A stretch of DNA of 8,184 nucleotides from Prevotella sp. UBA1395 (GCA_002305235.1 DBQL01000193.1:1-8184), one strand, 5' to 3'; shown: positions 1 through 6,973, counted from the first letter of the stretch. Numbers and translations are program-made. Notes: generated from the letters alone by a model not told the origin.

Positions 1-82
1 CTGTTCCGGCACACGTGATGGGACTGGGTTTGTCAAGATGTTTCATCAAAAAATGAAGTGTTGCGGCATGCCACAATAGCGT

Positions 83-141
83 TTGCCCGCCGTCCGAAAC
101 CGCCATTTTGATGGTTCGGGTGGGCGGCAATACCCGTTTTT
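83..141 (+). terminator. Imperfect hairpin with T-run, possible terminator of an upstream gene
   Basis: A bulged hairpin pairs 83-98 with 115-130. The inner part is CCGAA (94-98) with TTCGG (115-119), plus CCAT/ATGG (103-106/111-114) around a TTTG loop. The base pairs TTGCC (83-87) with GGCAA (126-130). A GTTTTT run at 136-141 follows after a short spacer. It would serve a rightward gene ending in the first ~80 bases. Two frames entering from the left edge close there, with stops at 54-56 and 77-79, but neither stub is long enough to identify. The spacer between stem and T-run makes this a weaker terminator than the next one. Confidence 0.35.
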
Positions 142-170
142 CTACACTCCCTTTTGGTCGGCTGACCATG

Positions 171-206
171 AAAAAGGCCTGATCGCATGGCGGTCGGGCC
201 TTTTTT
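171..206. terminator. Strong hairpin terminator, possibly bidirectional
   Basis: The arms 171-185 and 191-205 pair over 15 positions, including two G-T wobbles, with a 5-base loop at 186-190. The arm ends are AAAAAGGCC and GGCCTTTTT, and the run continues to six T's at 201-206. Because the left arm starts with A's, transcripts from either side would end in a U-run, so it could work in both directions. It probably insulates whatever lies left of the window from the maeB region. It also interrupts every open frame crossing 83-289, which argues against a gene there. Confidence 0.7.
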
Positions 207-214
207 CGTGTTGG

Positions 215-226
215 CGGGCATGCCCG
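215..226. repeat. 12-bp perfect palindrome CGGGCATGCCCG
   Basis: CGGGCATGCCCG is its own reverse complement. It lies between the terminator ending at 206 and the 22-bp array starting at 234. It could be a dimeric protein site or a chance palindrome in GC-rich DNA; nothing else identifies it. Confidence 0.35.
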
Positions 227-233
227 TTGCCTC

Positions 234-321
234 GCGATAACTATCCATTCGTGACGCGATTGCTATCTGATCGTCTCGCGAATGGATAGTTATCGTGCCG
301 CGAAGAGATAGCTTTCGCGAG
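234..321. repeat. Array of four 22-bp units with cores in both orientations
   Basis: GCGA recurs at exactly 234, 256, 278, 300 and 322, and TCG recurs at 249, 271, 293 and 315, giving four units of strict 22-bp period plus the start of a degenerate fifth. Each unit is GCGA, 11 variable bases, TCG and four more bases. The 17-bp core CGATAACTATCCATTCG (235-251) is perfectly inverted at 279-295. The core at 257-273 resembles the first in the same orientation. The core at 301-317 resembles the inverted one (13 of 17 identical to 279-295). All four share CTATC or its complement GATAG. The outer inverted copies also let 233-297 fold into one long imperfect hairpin. The period is about two helical turns, so the units lie on one face of the DNA. 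Function is unknown: a binding-site array, a dispersed intergenic repeat or a recombination site are all possible. Confidence 0.75.
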
Positions 322-660
322 GCGAGGAGTGGCGAACGGGGTGTAAACGCGTGGTTTCCGGGGTTTTGGCAACGGTCTTTGTTTTCCGCCATTTTCCACC
401 GTTTGCCGGGGCGTAAGGCTGTGGCGGCCCGTATTTCGCGCCGTTTTTCAAATTGTTTCAAATGGAATTTCCGGGCCATTCCGGCATCGTGGCAGGGTTG
501 TGTCCGTGTGGTCGCCGGGCGAGCGGCTGCGGGGGCATGGCACACGGCGTGGGCGCGGCCACACGGGTGGGTAGAGTGGCGAAATGTCATCTGTGTCTTG
601 CAATATAAAGCAGTAGGCCGTGGAAATGTGACAGGAGGCCGTAAATTTTTGGGTAAGGCC
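322..660. other. GC-rich intergenic stretch with no supported gene
   Basis: This stretch can be read through in some frames on both strands, but those readings are rich in R, W, G and C or R, H and P, match no family I recognise, have no promoter or start context, and run through the hairpins and repeats on the left. One hairpin-capable pair is visible: GGCAACGGT (368-376) with ACCGTTTGCC (398-407), one base bulged. No tRNA or rRNA features are seen. It could hold a dispersed repeat or an unrecognised RNA. Confidence 0.5.
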
Positions 661-691
661 TTTCAGTTCACAAAAAAAAGATATACCTTTG
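661..691 (+). promoter_or_regulatory. Bacteroidota-type promoter of maeB
   Basis: TACCTTTG at 684-691 matches the Bacteroidota -7 consensus TAnnTTTG exactly. TTTC at 661-664 stands 19 bp upstream where the -33 TTTG is expected, a one-base departure. Transcription would begin near 696-699, giving an AT-rich leader of about 67 nt before the maeB start. No operator or riboswitch fold is evident in the leader. Confidence 0.65.
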
Positions 692-764
692 CTGACAAAT
701 TCATTGTTTACAGGAGACTTTTCATACAAAAGCTACCTATATCATTAAAAAACGTTTTGCACAA

Positions 765-3059
765 ATGGTAAAAATAACGAAAGAGGCTGCGCTTGCTTAT
801 CACGAGATGGGTAAGCCCGGCAAGATCGAAGTGAAACCCACGAAGCCCTATCGTACGCAGACCGACCTGAGTCTGGCTTATTCGCCGGGCGTGGCATATC
901 CCTGTCTCGAGATCCAGCAGAATGCGGACGACGCTTACAAATACACCAACAAGGGCAACTTGGTGGCCGTGATTTCCAACGGCACAGCCGTGCTCGGCCT
1001 TGGCAATATCGGCGCCGAGAGCGGCAAGCCGGTGATGGAGGGCAAGGGGTTGCTGTTTAAGATCTATGGCGGCGTAGACGTTTTCGACATCGAGGTGGAC
1101 GAGCAAGACCCCGAAAAGTTTTGTGAGGTCGTGGAGCGCATCGCACCCTCTTTCGGCGGTATCAACCTCGAGGACATCAAGGCACCCGAGTGTTTCTACA
1201 TCGAGGAGCGCCTGAAAAAGACGCTCGACATTCCCGTGATGCACGATGACCAGCACGGCACGGCCATCATCTCGGCCGCCGGACTGAAAAACGCCCTCGA
1301 GGTGGCCGGCAAAGACATCTCCAAGGTAAAGCTCGTGGTCAACGGTGCCGGAGCCGCGGCCATCAGTTGTACCAAGCTGTATGTGGCCCTCGGCCTGAAG
1401 GTTGAGAACATCGTGATGCTCGATTCGCGTGGCGTGATCAGCTCCGACCGTACCGACCTCACCGAGCAGAAGAAGCTTTTTGCCACCGACCGCCGCGACG
1501 TGCACACCTTGGAAGAGGCTATGGTGGGTGCCGATGTGTTCGTGGGTCTGTCCAAGGGCAACATCCTTACCAAAGAGATGGTGCGCTCGATGGCCGAGAA
1601 CCCCATCGTGTTCGCTTTGGCAAATCCCGTTCCCGAGATCAGCTATGAAGACGCGATGGACAGCCGTCCCGACGTGCTCATCTCTACCGGACGCTCCGAT
1701 TATCCCAACCAAATCAACAATGTCATCGGTTTCCCGTTCATCTTCCGCGGAGCACTGGATGTGCATGCCCGTGCCATCAACGAGGAGATGAAGCTCGCCG
1801 CCGTGCATGCCATAGCCGATCTGGCCAAAGAGCGCATACCCGACATTGTGAACGAGGTGTATCATGTGAATGACTTGAGTTTCGGACCCAAATATTTTAT
1901 CCCCAAACCCGTAGACCCACGGCTCATCACCGAGGTGTCGGCAGCCGTGGCCAAAGCTGCGATGGACAGTGGCGTGGCCCGCACGCCCATCACCGACTGG
2001 GATGCCTACAAGAACCGTCTGCGCCAGATGCTGGGTCAGGAAACCAAGTTCACGCGCACGCTCCATGCCACCGCCGCCCTGCATCCGCAGCGCGTGGTGT
2101 TTGCCGAGGGCGGTCACCCCACGATGATGAAGGCTGCCGTGCAGGCCTATCAGGAGGGTATCTGCAAGCCCATACTGCTTGGTAACCCCGACCGCCTGAA
2201 CAGGTTGGCCACACGGCTGAAGCTCGATCTGAGCGGTGTAGATATCGTGGATATGCGTGCCGACAAGGAGCAGGGCCGCCGTGCGACCTACGCCAAGCAC
2301 CTCGCCGAGAAGATGGCGCGCAAGGGTTACACCTTCGACGAGGCATACGACAAGATGTATGAGCGCAACTATTTCGGTATGTCGATGGTGGAGAACGACG
2401 ATGCCGACGCGTTTATCACCGGTCTGTACACCAAGTACAGCAACACCATCAAGGTGGCCAAGGAGGTGATTGGCATGCGACCGGAGTTCGGCACTTTCGG
2501 CACGATGCACATTCTGAACACCAAGAAGGGCGTATTCTATCTTGCCGACACCCTCATCAACCGTCATCCCGACCACAACGTGCTCTATGACATTGCCCGA
2601 CTGTCGGTGCATACGGTGAGATTCTTTAATGCCGAACCGGTCATTGCCATGATCAGTTACTCCAACTTCGGTACCGACGACAAGGGTTCACCCTTGGCCG
2701 TGCATCAGGCCGTGGAGCGCATACAGGCCGAGTTCCCCGACCTTGCCATCGATGGCGAGATGCAGGTGAATTTCGCACTCAACCAGCAACTGCGTGATGA
2801 CAAGTATCCTTTCACGCGTCTGAAGGGCAAGAACGTCAACACGCTGATCTTCCCCAACATGAGTTCGGCCAACAGCAGTTACAAGCTCATGGAGGGTCTC
2901 GACCCCGACGTGGAGATTATCGGTCCCATCCAAATGGGCTTGAACAAGGCCATCCACTTCACAGATTTCGAGGCCAGCGTGACCAATGTGGTCAACGTGA
3001 CGGCCGTGGCCGTGATCGATGCTTACGTAGAGAAGAAAAAGAAGGATTTCTTGAAATAG
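765..3059 (+). CDS. maeB: NADP-dependent malic enzyme with C-terminal phosphotransacetylase-like domain
   Basis: It catalyses oxidative decarboxylation of malate to pyruvate and CO2 in the cytoplasm, feeding pyruvate and NADPH pools. The 764 residues match the usual length of the hybrid MaeB family (about 760). The malic domain spans about 1-420. It has [15 protein letters not shown] with Y39 as the expected catalytic tyrosine, MEGKGLLFK with K94 as the expected catalytic lysine, metal ligands expected at E136, D137 and D162 ([16 protein letters not shown]), the dinucleotide loop GAGAAA at 194-199, and LANP at 285-288. The PTA-like domain covers about 430-764, with SYSNFGT (631-637), DGEMQVN (663-669) and [19 protein letters not shown] (692-710). 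In studied MaeB proteins this domain does not make acetyl phosphate but senses acetyl-CoA as an inhibitor; the same is inferred here. NADP preference is assumed from the family. The ATG at 765 follows a promoter by a short leader without a clear Shine-Dalgarno. The gene stands alone between its promoter and terminator. Confidence 0.95.
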   Translation: MVKITKEAALAYHEMGKPGKIEVKPTKPYRTQTDLSLAYSPGVAYPCLEIQQNADDAYKYTNKGNLVAVISNGTAVLGLGNIGAESGKPVMEGKGLLFKIYGGVDVFDIEVDEQDPEKFCEVVERIAPSFGGINLEDIKAPECFYIEERLKKTLDIPVMHDDQHGTAIISAAGLKNALEVAGKDISKVKLVVNGAGAAAISCTKLYVALGLKVENIVMLDSRGVISSDRTDLTEQKKLFATDRRDVHTLEEAMVGADVFVGLSKGNILTKEMVRSMAENPIVFALANPVPEISYEDAMDSRPDVLISTGRSDYPNQINNVIGFPFIFRGALDVHARAINEEMKLAAVHAIADLAKERIPDIVNEVYHVNDLSFGPKYFIPKPVDPRLITEVSAAVAKAAMDSGVARTPITDWDAYKNRLRQMLGQETKFTRTLHATAALHPQRVVFAEGGHPTMMKAAVQAYQEGICKPILLGNPDRLNRLATRLKLDLSGVDIVDMRADKEQGRRATYAKHLAEKMARKGYTFDEAYDKMYERNYFGMSMVENDDADAFITGLYTKYSNTIKVAKEVIGMRPEFGTFGTMHILNTKKGVFYLADTLINRHPDHNVLYDIARLSVHTVRFFNAEPVIAMISYSNFGTDDKGSPLAVHQAVERIQAEFPDLAIDGEMQVNFALNQQLRDDKYPFTRLKGKNVNTLIFPNMSSANSSYKLMEGLDPDVEIIGPIQMGLNKAIHFTDFEASVTNVVNVTAVAVIDAYVEKKKKDFLK

Positions 3060-3091
3060 CCGGCATGGCGGCATGGCCGCGCGACGGGTTC

Positions 3092-3180
3092 AAGGCCCGG
3101 TCTCTCCCGCTTCATCCTGCATGGAGAATGTTCTCCGGAAAAGGCAGGTGAGGCGAGAGAGATCGGGCCTTTTTGTTTTT
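3092..3180 (+). terminator. Nested three-tier terminator after maeB
   Basis: An outer stem pairs 3092-3110 with 3153-3171 (19 positions, one G-T wobble and one C-A mismatch) and runs into a T-rich tail ending at 3180. Inside it, CCTGC (3116-3120) pairs with GCAGG (3144-3148), and GGAGAA/TTCTCC (3123-3128/3131-3136) forms a tight inner hairpin. No T-run lies on the left side, so it terminates rightward transcription from maeB only. It starts 32 bp after the maeB stop. Confidence 0.8.
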
Positions 3181-3212
3181 TCGTGACAATTGATAAGATA
3201 GGTCGCAAAAGT

Positions 3213-3243
3213 TTTGCAGTGTTGGCATTAAAGTGTACCTTTG
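3213..3243 (+). promoter_or_regulatory. Bacteroidota-type promoter of mltG
   Basis: TTTG at 3213-3216 and TACCTTTG at 3236-3243 match the -33 and -7 consensus exactly, 19 bp apart. Transcription would start near 3248-3250, about 20 nt before the mltG ATG, so the leader is very short. The -33 element is embedded in a 13-bp palindrome, GCAAAAGTTTTGC (3205-3217), which could be a regulator site or chance. Confidence 0.75.
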
Positions 3244-3269
3244 CACACAAATTCAACGAATCAGGAAAA

Positions 3270-4316
3270 ATGAAAAAAGACGTGAGAACGAGGTACATAC
3301 TCCCGGCCGTCATCTGCCTGTTGATCTTGGCCGGCGTGGGTTATTATTACTTTTTCACTTCCTTTACCGGGAAAAATGAGACCGTGTATGTGTATATCGA
3401 CGAGGACGACAACTATGACTCGCTGATGTATAAGATCGAGCCGGTGGCGAGGAAGCACAGCCTTCACGCTTTCAGCATGCTGGCACGCCATAGCAGTTTG
3501 GTAGACCATGTGCTGACGGGCCGCTACGCCCTGAAACCCTCTACCGGCGCGCTGCAAGCCTTTCGCCATATCAAGAGCGGCATGCAAGAGTCGCTCAACC
3601 TCACCGTGCCGAGCGTGCGCACGATGAACGACCTTGCCGGCGTGTTGGGCGGGAAACTCATGCTCGATAGCGCGCGTATAGCGCAGGCGTTTGCCGATGA
3701 GGCGTTCTGTCGCCAATACGGATACGACACCCTCACGCTGCCGGCGCTGTTCATTCCAAATACCTATGACATCTATTGGAATGTGTCGTTGGAGTCGCTG
3801 ATGAAATACATGCAGAAGGAGAATCGGAAGTTTTGGGATGACGATCGCAGCGCCAAGGCACAGCGGTTGAAACTCAGCGAGGTGGAGGTGGCCACGCTGG
3901 CGAGCATCGTGGACGAGGAGACGGCGAACAACGAAGAGAAGCCCATGATTGCCGGAATGTACTATAACCGGTTGATGCTGCGTGATGCCGAGTACCCCGA
4001 GGGCATGCCCTTGCAGGCCGACCCCACCATCAAGTTCGCATGGAAGCAGTTCGGCCTGAAGCGCATTTACAACAACCTGCTCTATATCAACAGTCCGTAC
4101 AACACCTATCGGTTCCCCGGACTGCCTCCCGGACCTATCCGCATCGCGTCGGTGGCAGGCATCGACGCCGTGCTCAACATGGTGCATCACGACTACATCT
4201 ACATGTGTGCCAAAGAGGATTTCAGCGGAACACACAATTTCGCGAGCAACTATGCCGACCATTTGGCCAACGCCCACCGCTATGCCGAGGCCTTGAATCG
4301 AAGGGGAATAAAATAG
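3270..4316 (+). CDS. mltG: Endolytic murein transglycosylase MltG (YceG-like)
   Basis: MltG cuts nascent glycan strands at the outer face of the inner membrane and is thought to set peptidoglycan strand length. The 348-residue product has a short basic N-terminus, one membrane segment at about 9-31, then a periplasmic part. The YceG domain is clear: FIPNTYDIYW (161-170), LASIVDEET (210-218) where E217 aligns with the catalytic glutamate of the E. coli enzyme, LQADPTIKFAW (248-258), SPYNTYRFPGLPPGPI (275-290) and a C-terminal HNFASNY (322-328). A LysM-like region probably precedes it at about 35-90, but similarity there is weak. The ATG at 3270 is preferred over an in-frame GTG at 3183: the GTG lies upstream of the promoter, and AGGAAAA sits just before the ATG. 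The gene is monocistronic, with its own promoter and no same-strand partner. All key motifs are intact. Confidence 0.93.
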   Translation: MKKDVRTRYILPAVICLLILAGVGYYYFFTSFTGKNETVYVYIDEDDNYDSLMYKIEPVARKHSLHAFSMLARHSSLVDHVLTGRYALKPSTGALQAFRHIKSGMQESLNLTVPSVRTMNDLAGVLGGKLMLDSARIAQAFADEAFCRQYGYDTLTLPALFIPNTYDIYWNVSLESLMKYMQKENRKFWDDDRSAKAQRLKLSEVEVATLASIVDEETANNEEKPMIAGMYYNRLMLRDAEYPEGMPLQADPTIKFAWKQFGLKRIYNNLLYINSPYNTYRFPGLPPGPIRIASVAGIDAVLNMVHHDYIYMCAKEDFSGTHNFASNYADHLANAHRYAEALNRRGIK

Positions 4317-4324
4317 GGGGGGGG
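4316..4324 (+). repeat. Nine-G homopolymer at the mltG stop codon
   Basis: The G of the TAG stop of mltG begins a run of nine G's. Such runs are prone to slippage, but a length change here would leave the stop codon and the MltG protein unchanged. It could only affect the 3' end of the mRNA or the leftward transcript proposed below. It is also a place where sequencing errors are common. Confidence 0.85.
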
Positions 4325-4325
4325 T

Positions 4326-4424
4326 ATAAAAACAAAAATGGCGCTCGCTTCACAGCGACCACCATCCATTCTCAATAGGTATTAGCCTTTTCATTAAGGT
4401 AAAAAGATTGTATTCAGGATAACG
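4326..4424 (-). ncRNA. Candidate leftward small RNA between mltG and glnS
   Basis: A leftward promoter (4429-4460) would start an RNA near 4424. On that strand the hairpin TCGCT-GTGA-AGCGA (4358 down to 4345) is followed after GCGCC by ATTTTTGTTTTT, a plausible though short-stemmed terminator. The RNA would be about 95-100 nt. It could encode a 14-residue peptide, MKRLIPIENGWWSL, from 4394 down to a stop at 4350 in the hairpin loop. The two adjacent tryptophan codons resemble a leader peptide, but no biosynthetic gene lies downstream; readthrough would run antisense to mltG. The stem is only 5 bp, so the RNA is a hypothesis. Confidence 0.22.
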
Positions 4425-4428
4425 GGAG

Positions 4429-4460
4429 CAAAGGTAATGCTTTTTGGTGATATGTGCAAA
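4429..4460 (-). promoter_or_regulatory. Orphan leftward Bacteroidota-type promoter
   Basis: Read on the minus strand, TTTG (4460-4457) and TACCTTTG (4436-4429) match both consensus elements exactly with a 20-bp spacer. It is a better match than the glnS promoter. It is divergent from glnS, but no leftward gene begins after it; mltG lies there in the opposite orientation. It may drive a small RNA, antisense transcription over the 3' end of mltG, or nothing. Confidence 0.5.
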
Positions 4461-4502
4461 TCTTTTTGAACCTTTCATAAGGGCGATATAAGAAAAAATC
4501 AG

Positions 4503-4510
4503 TAACTTTG
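4503..4510 (+). promoter_or_regulatory. -7 box of the glnS promoter
   Basis: TAACTTTG matches TAnnTTTG exactly, about 30 bp before the glnS start. No TTTG lies at the expected 19-21 bp upstream, so the -33 element is weak or missing. Transcription would begin near 4516, leaving a leader of about 25 nt that is AT-rich and lacks a Shine-Dalgarno. Confidence 0.6.
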
Positions 4511-4539
4511 CAACTATATATAAGTAATATCAAGGTTTT

Positions 4540-6255
4540 ATGGACATTCAAGAGAATAGCATCGAAAAAAAGCCCAGCATAAGTTTTGTGGAACAGTTGA
4601 TCGAGGAAGACCTCGCCGAAGGTAAGAACGGAGGCCGCATACAGACGAGGTTTCCTCCGGAACCCAACGGCTATCTTCACATCGGGCATGCCAAGGCCAT
4701 TTGCATGGACTTTGGGGCAGCCGAGAAGTATAACGGCGTGTGCAACCTTCGATTTGATGATACCAACCCCTCCAAGGAGAACAACGAGTATGTGGAGAAT
4801 ATCCTCCACGACATTGAGTGGTTGGGGTTCAAGTGGAACGAGATCTATTATGCCTCGGACTATTTCTCCAAGCTGTGGGATTTCGCCGTTTGGATGATCA
4901 AGAACGGTCATGCCTACGTAGACGAGCAAACCTCGGAGCAGATTGCTGAACAGAAGGGCACACCCACCACGCCGGGCACCCCGAGTCCTTATCGTGACCG
5001 TCCGGTGGAGGAAAGTCTGCGCCTGTTCGAGCGGATGAACACCCCGGAGGCTGTGGAAGGCTCTATGGTGTTGCGCGCGAAACTGGACATGGCCAACCCC
5101 AACATGCACTTCCGCGACCCGGTGATCTATCGCATCATACACACGCCGCATCACCGCACAGGAACCCAATGGCACTGCTACCCGATGTATGACTTTGCCC
5201 ACGGACAGAGCGACTACTTCGAAGGTGTGACCCACTCCATCTGTACGCTTGAGTTTGTGCCCCACCGCCCGCTGTATGACAAGCTGGTTGACTATCTGAA
5301 AGAGTGCGACGGCACGGCATCGAAGGGCTTGAACGACTTCCGCCCAAGGCAGATCGAGTTCAACAGGCTGAACCTTACATACACGGTGATGTCTAAGCGC
5401 AAGCTGCATCAGTTGGTAGACGAGCACTTGGTGAATGGCTGGGACGACCCGCGCATGCCCACCCTGTGCGGCATGAGACGCCGGGGCTACTCGCCGGAGT
5501 CTATCCGCAATTTCATCAAGTCGATAGGATATACCAAGTTTGATGCCCTGAACGACATCGCACTGTTGGAGGCTGCCGTGCGCGATGACCTCAACAAGAA
5601 GGCCACGCGAGTTTCGGCCGTGCTCGATCCGGTGAGACTTGTCATCACCAACTATCCCGAGGGAGAGAGCGAGGAGATGGAGGCCGAAAACAATCCGGAG
5701 CTGGAAAACAGTGGCAGTCACAAGATCACGTTCTCTCGTAACCTGTGGATCGAGCGTGCCGACTTCATGGAAGACGCGCCCAAGAAATTCTTCCGAATGA
5801 CTCCCGGCAACGAGGTGAGACTCAAAAACGCATATATCGTGAAATGCACCGGATGTACCAAGGATGCTGACGGGCGTATCACGGAGATTCAAGCAGAGTA
5901 TGACCCGGACAGCAAGAGCGGTATGGCGGGGGCCAACCGCAAGGTGAAAGGAACGCTGCACTGGGTGAGCCAAGAACATTGTGTGAAGGCCGAGGTGCGC
6001 GAATACGACCGACTGTTCTTCGTGGAGAATCCCTCTGCCGACGGTCGCGACTTCCACGAGTTGCTCAATCCCGACTCTCTCAAGGTGTTTGACAACTGTT
6101 ATGTGGAAGCCTATGCCGCACACTGCAAGCCCGACGAATATCTCCAGTTTATCAGAATGGGATATTTCATGGCCGACCCCGATACCAATGATGCCAAGCC
6201 CGTGTTCAACAAGACCATCGGACTGAAGGATACTTGGGCAAAGCAAAACAAATAA
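4540..6255 (+). CDS. glnS: Glutaminyl-tRNA synthetase
   Basis: This class I aminoacyl-tRNA synthetase charges tRNA-Gln with glutamine using ATP in the cytoplasm. The 571 residues are close to the E. coli enzyme (about 554) and align with it over their whole length. The Rossmann catalytic domain has TRFPPEPNGYLHIGHAK (36-52, HIGH at 47-50), LRFDDTNP (70-77), SPYRDR (149-154), YPMYDF (214-219) and the KMSKS-like VMSKR (283-287) in LNLTYTVMSKRKL. GWDDPRMPTL (300-309) and GMRRRGY (311-317) follow. The beta-barrel anticodon-binding part covers about 350-571, with VLDPVRLVI (361-369), KGTLHWVS (470-477), EVREYDRLF (485-493) and KPVFNKTIGLKDTWAK (553-568). These GlnRS-specific motifs rule out GltX. 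Its presence implies direct glutamine charging rather than sole reliance on the amidotransferase route. The DedA gene follows by 31 bp on the same strand with no visible promoter or terminator between, so co-transcription is likely. Confidence 0.97.
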   Translation: MDIQENSIEKKPSISFVEQLIEEDLAEGKNGGRIQTRFPPEPNGYLHIGHAKAICMDFGAAEKYNGVCNLRFDDTNPSKENNEYVENILHDIEWLGFKWNEIYYASDYFSKLWDFAVWMIKNGHAYVDEQTSEQIAEQKGTPTTPGTPSPYRDRPVEESLRLFERMNTPEAVEGSMVLRAKLDMANPNMHFRDPVIYRIIHTPHHRTGTQWHCYPMYDFAHGQSDYFEGVTHSICTLEFVPHRPLYDKLVDYLKECDGTASKGLNDFRPRQIEFNRLNLTYTVMSKRKLHQLVDEHLVNGWDDPRMPTLCGMRRRGYSPESIRNFIKSIGYTKFDALNDIALLEAAVRDDLNKKATRVSAVLDPVRLVITNYPEGESEEMEAENNPELENSGSHKITFSRNLWIERADFMEDAPKKFFRMTPGNEVRLKNAYIVKCTGCTKDADGRITEIQAEYDPDSKSGMAGANRKVKGTLHWVSQEHCVKAEVREYDRLFFVENPSADGRDFHELLNPDSLKVFDNCYVEAYAAHCKPDEYLQFIRMGYFMADPDTNDAKPVFNKTIGLKDTWAKQNK

Positions 6256-6286
6256 ACTCAGTATTCATCAACGTCAATCTTACAGC

Positions 6287-6928
6287 ATGTCTTGGTTATC
6301 AACGTTATTGGAAAACCTGAACTATTATACGGTTTTCATCCTGATGTTCATCGAAGGCTCGGTCATACCCGCTCCCTCGGAACTGATCATACCCCCCGCG
6401 GCTTATCGTGCGGCAGCCGGAGAACTGAATGTCTTCATGGTAATACTCGTGGGAACGGCCGGTGCCCTGCTGGGTTCGACGGCCAACTATGTGGCAGCCT
6501 ATTACCTCGGACGCCCCATCATCTACCGTTTTGCCAACAGCAGACTGGGACATCTCTGTCTGCTCAATCAGGAAAAAATAGAAAAGGCCGAGAAATACTT
6601 CTATGATCATGGTGTGATAGCCACCCTCACCGGACGCCTTCTTCCCGGCATCCGACAGATTATCTCCATTCCTGCCGGTCTGGCCAAGATGCATTTTGGC
6701 AAGTTTGTCTTCTATACCACGATTGGAGCGGGCATTTGGAACTGTGTGCTGGCAGCGTTGGGATGGTGGCTTCACTCGTTTGTGCCCATGAATCAACTGA
6801 ATACGAAGATTGAGGAATACAACGGGTATATACAGATTGCCATCATCTTGCTCGTGCTGTTCGTGGCGGTAGTCTTCTTGGCCAAATGGCAATTGGGCAA
6901 GCGCAGGAAAACCAAGGATGCGGCCTAA
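6287..6928 (+). CDS. DedA-family integral membrane protein (VTT/SNARE-associated domain)
   Basis: DedA proteins are inner-membrane proteins linked to proton-motive force and envelope integrity; some flip undecaprenyl phosphate for reuse in wall synthesis. The 213 residues are typical length. Hallmarks are FIEGSVIPAPSELIIPPAAY (21-40, with E23, P28, P30 and E32), GRLLPGIRQIISIPAGLAKM (116-135), and hydrophobic stretches at about 48-75, 137-160 and 181-199. R117 and R123 keep the six-residue spacing of the two essential arginines of E. coli YqjA. The C-terminus ends in a basic KRRKTK tail. Which substrate this member handles cannot be read from the sequence, and alkaline-phosphatase-like naming sometimes used for the family is misleading. 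The ATG at 6287 has no Shine-Dalgarno. It sits 31 bp after glnS, most likely in one transcript, and is followed by a strong terminator. Confidence 0.92.
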   Translation: MSWLSTLLENLNYYTVFILMFIEGSVIPAPSELIIPPAAYRAAAGELNVFMVILVGTAGALLGSTANYVAAYYLGRPIIYRFANSRLGHLCLLNQEKIEKAEKYFYDHGVIATLTGRLLPGIRQIISIPAGLAKMHFGKFVFYTTIGAGIWNCVLAALGWWLHSFVPMNQLNTKIEEYNGYIQIAIILLVLFVAVVFLAKWQLGKRRKTKDAA

Positions 6929-6973
6929 AGGGTTATAGATTTTGCCGGGTGCCCCTGTAAGGCTCGGAATAAT

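Noticed and set aside
1..79. 3' end of an upstream gene (frames closing at 54-56 or 77-79)
   Set aside because: The terminators that follow make an upstream gene plausible, but the stubs are too short to choose a frame or a family.
83..289. 68-codon rightward open frame
   Set aside because: It contains the strong terminator at 171-206 and part of the repeat array; no family resemblance.
234..321. CRISPR array
   Set aside because: A 22-bp period with 11-bp variable centres and mixed orientation does not fit repeat and spacer lengths, and no cas genes are present.
33..590. 185-codon leftward open frame upstream of maeB
   Set aside because: It crosses the terminator hairpins and the 22-bp array, has a low-complexity R/H/P-rich composition, and no promoter or recognisable domain.
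295..771. 158-codon rightward open frame running into maeB
   Set aside because: It passes through the maeB promoter and overlaps the maeB start; R/W/G-rich product with no domain.
708..2612. 634-codon leftward open frame opposite maeB
   Set aside because: The product is H/G/V-rich as expected for the antisense of GC-rich codons; maeB has complete, well-placed family motifs on the other strand.
3183..3269. Upstream GTG start for mltG
   Set aside because: It would place the promoter (3213-3243) inside the coding sequence and add residues ahead of the natural membrane anchor.
3261..4277. 338-codon leftward open frame opposite mltG
   Set aside because: Antisense shadow; the mltG motifs on the plus strand explain this DNA.
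4414..6246. 610-codon leftward open frame opposite glnS
   Set aside because: Antisense shadow of glnS with no domain. The leftward promoter at 4429-4460 lies at its 3' end, so it cannot drive it.
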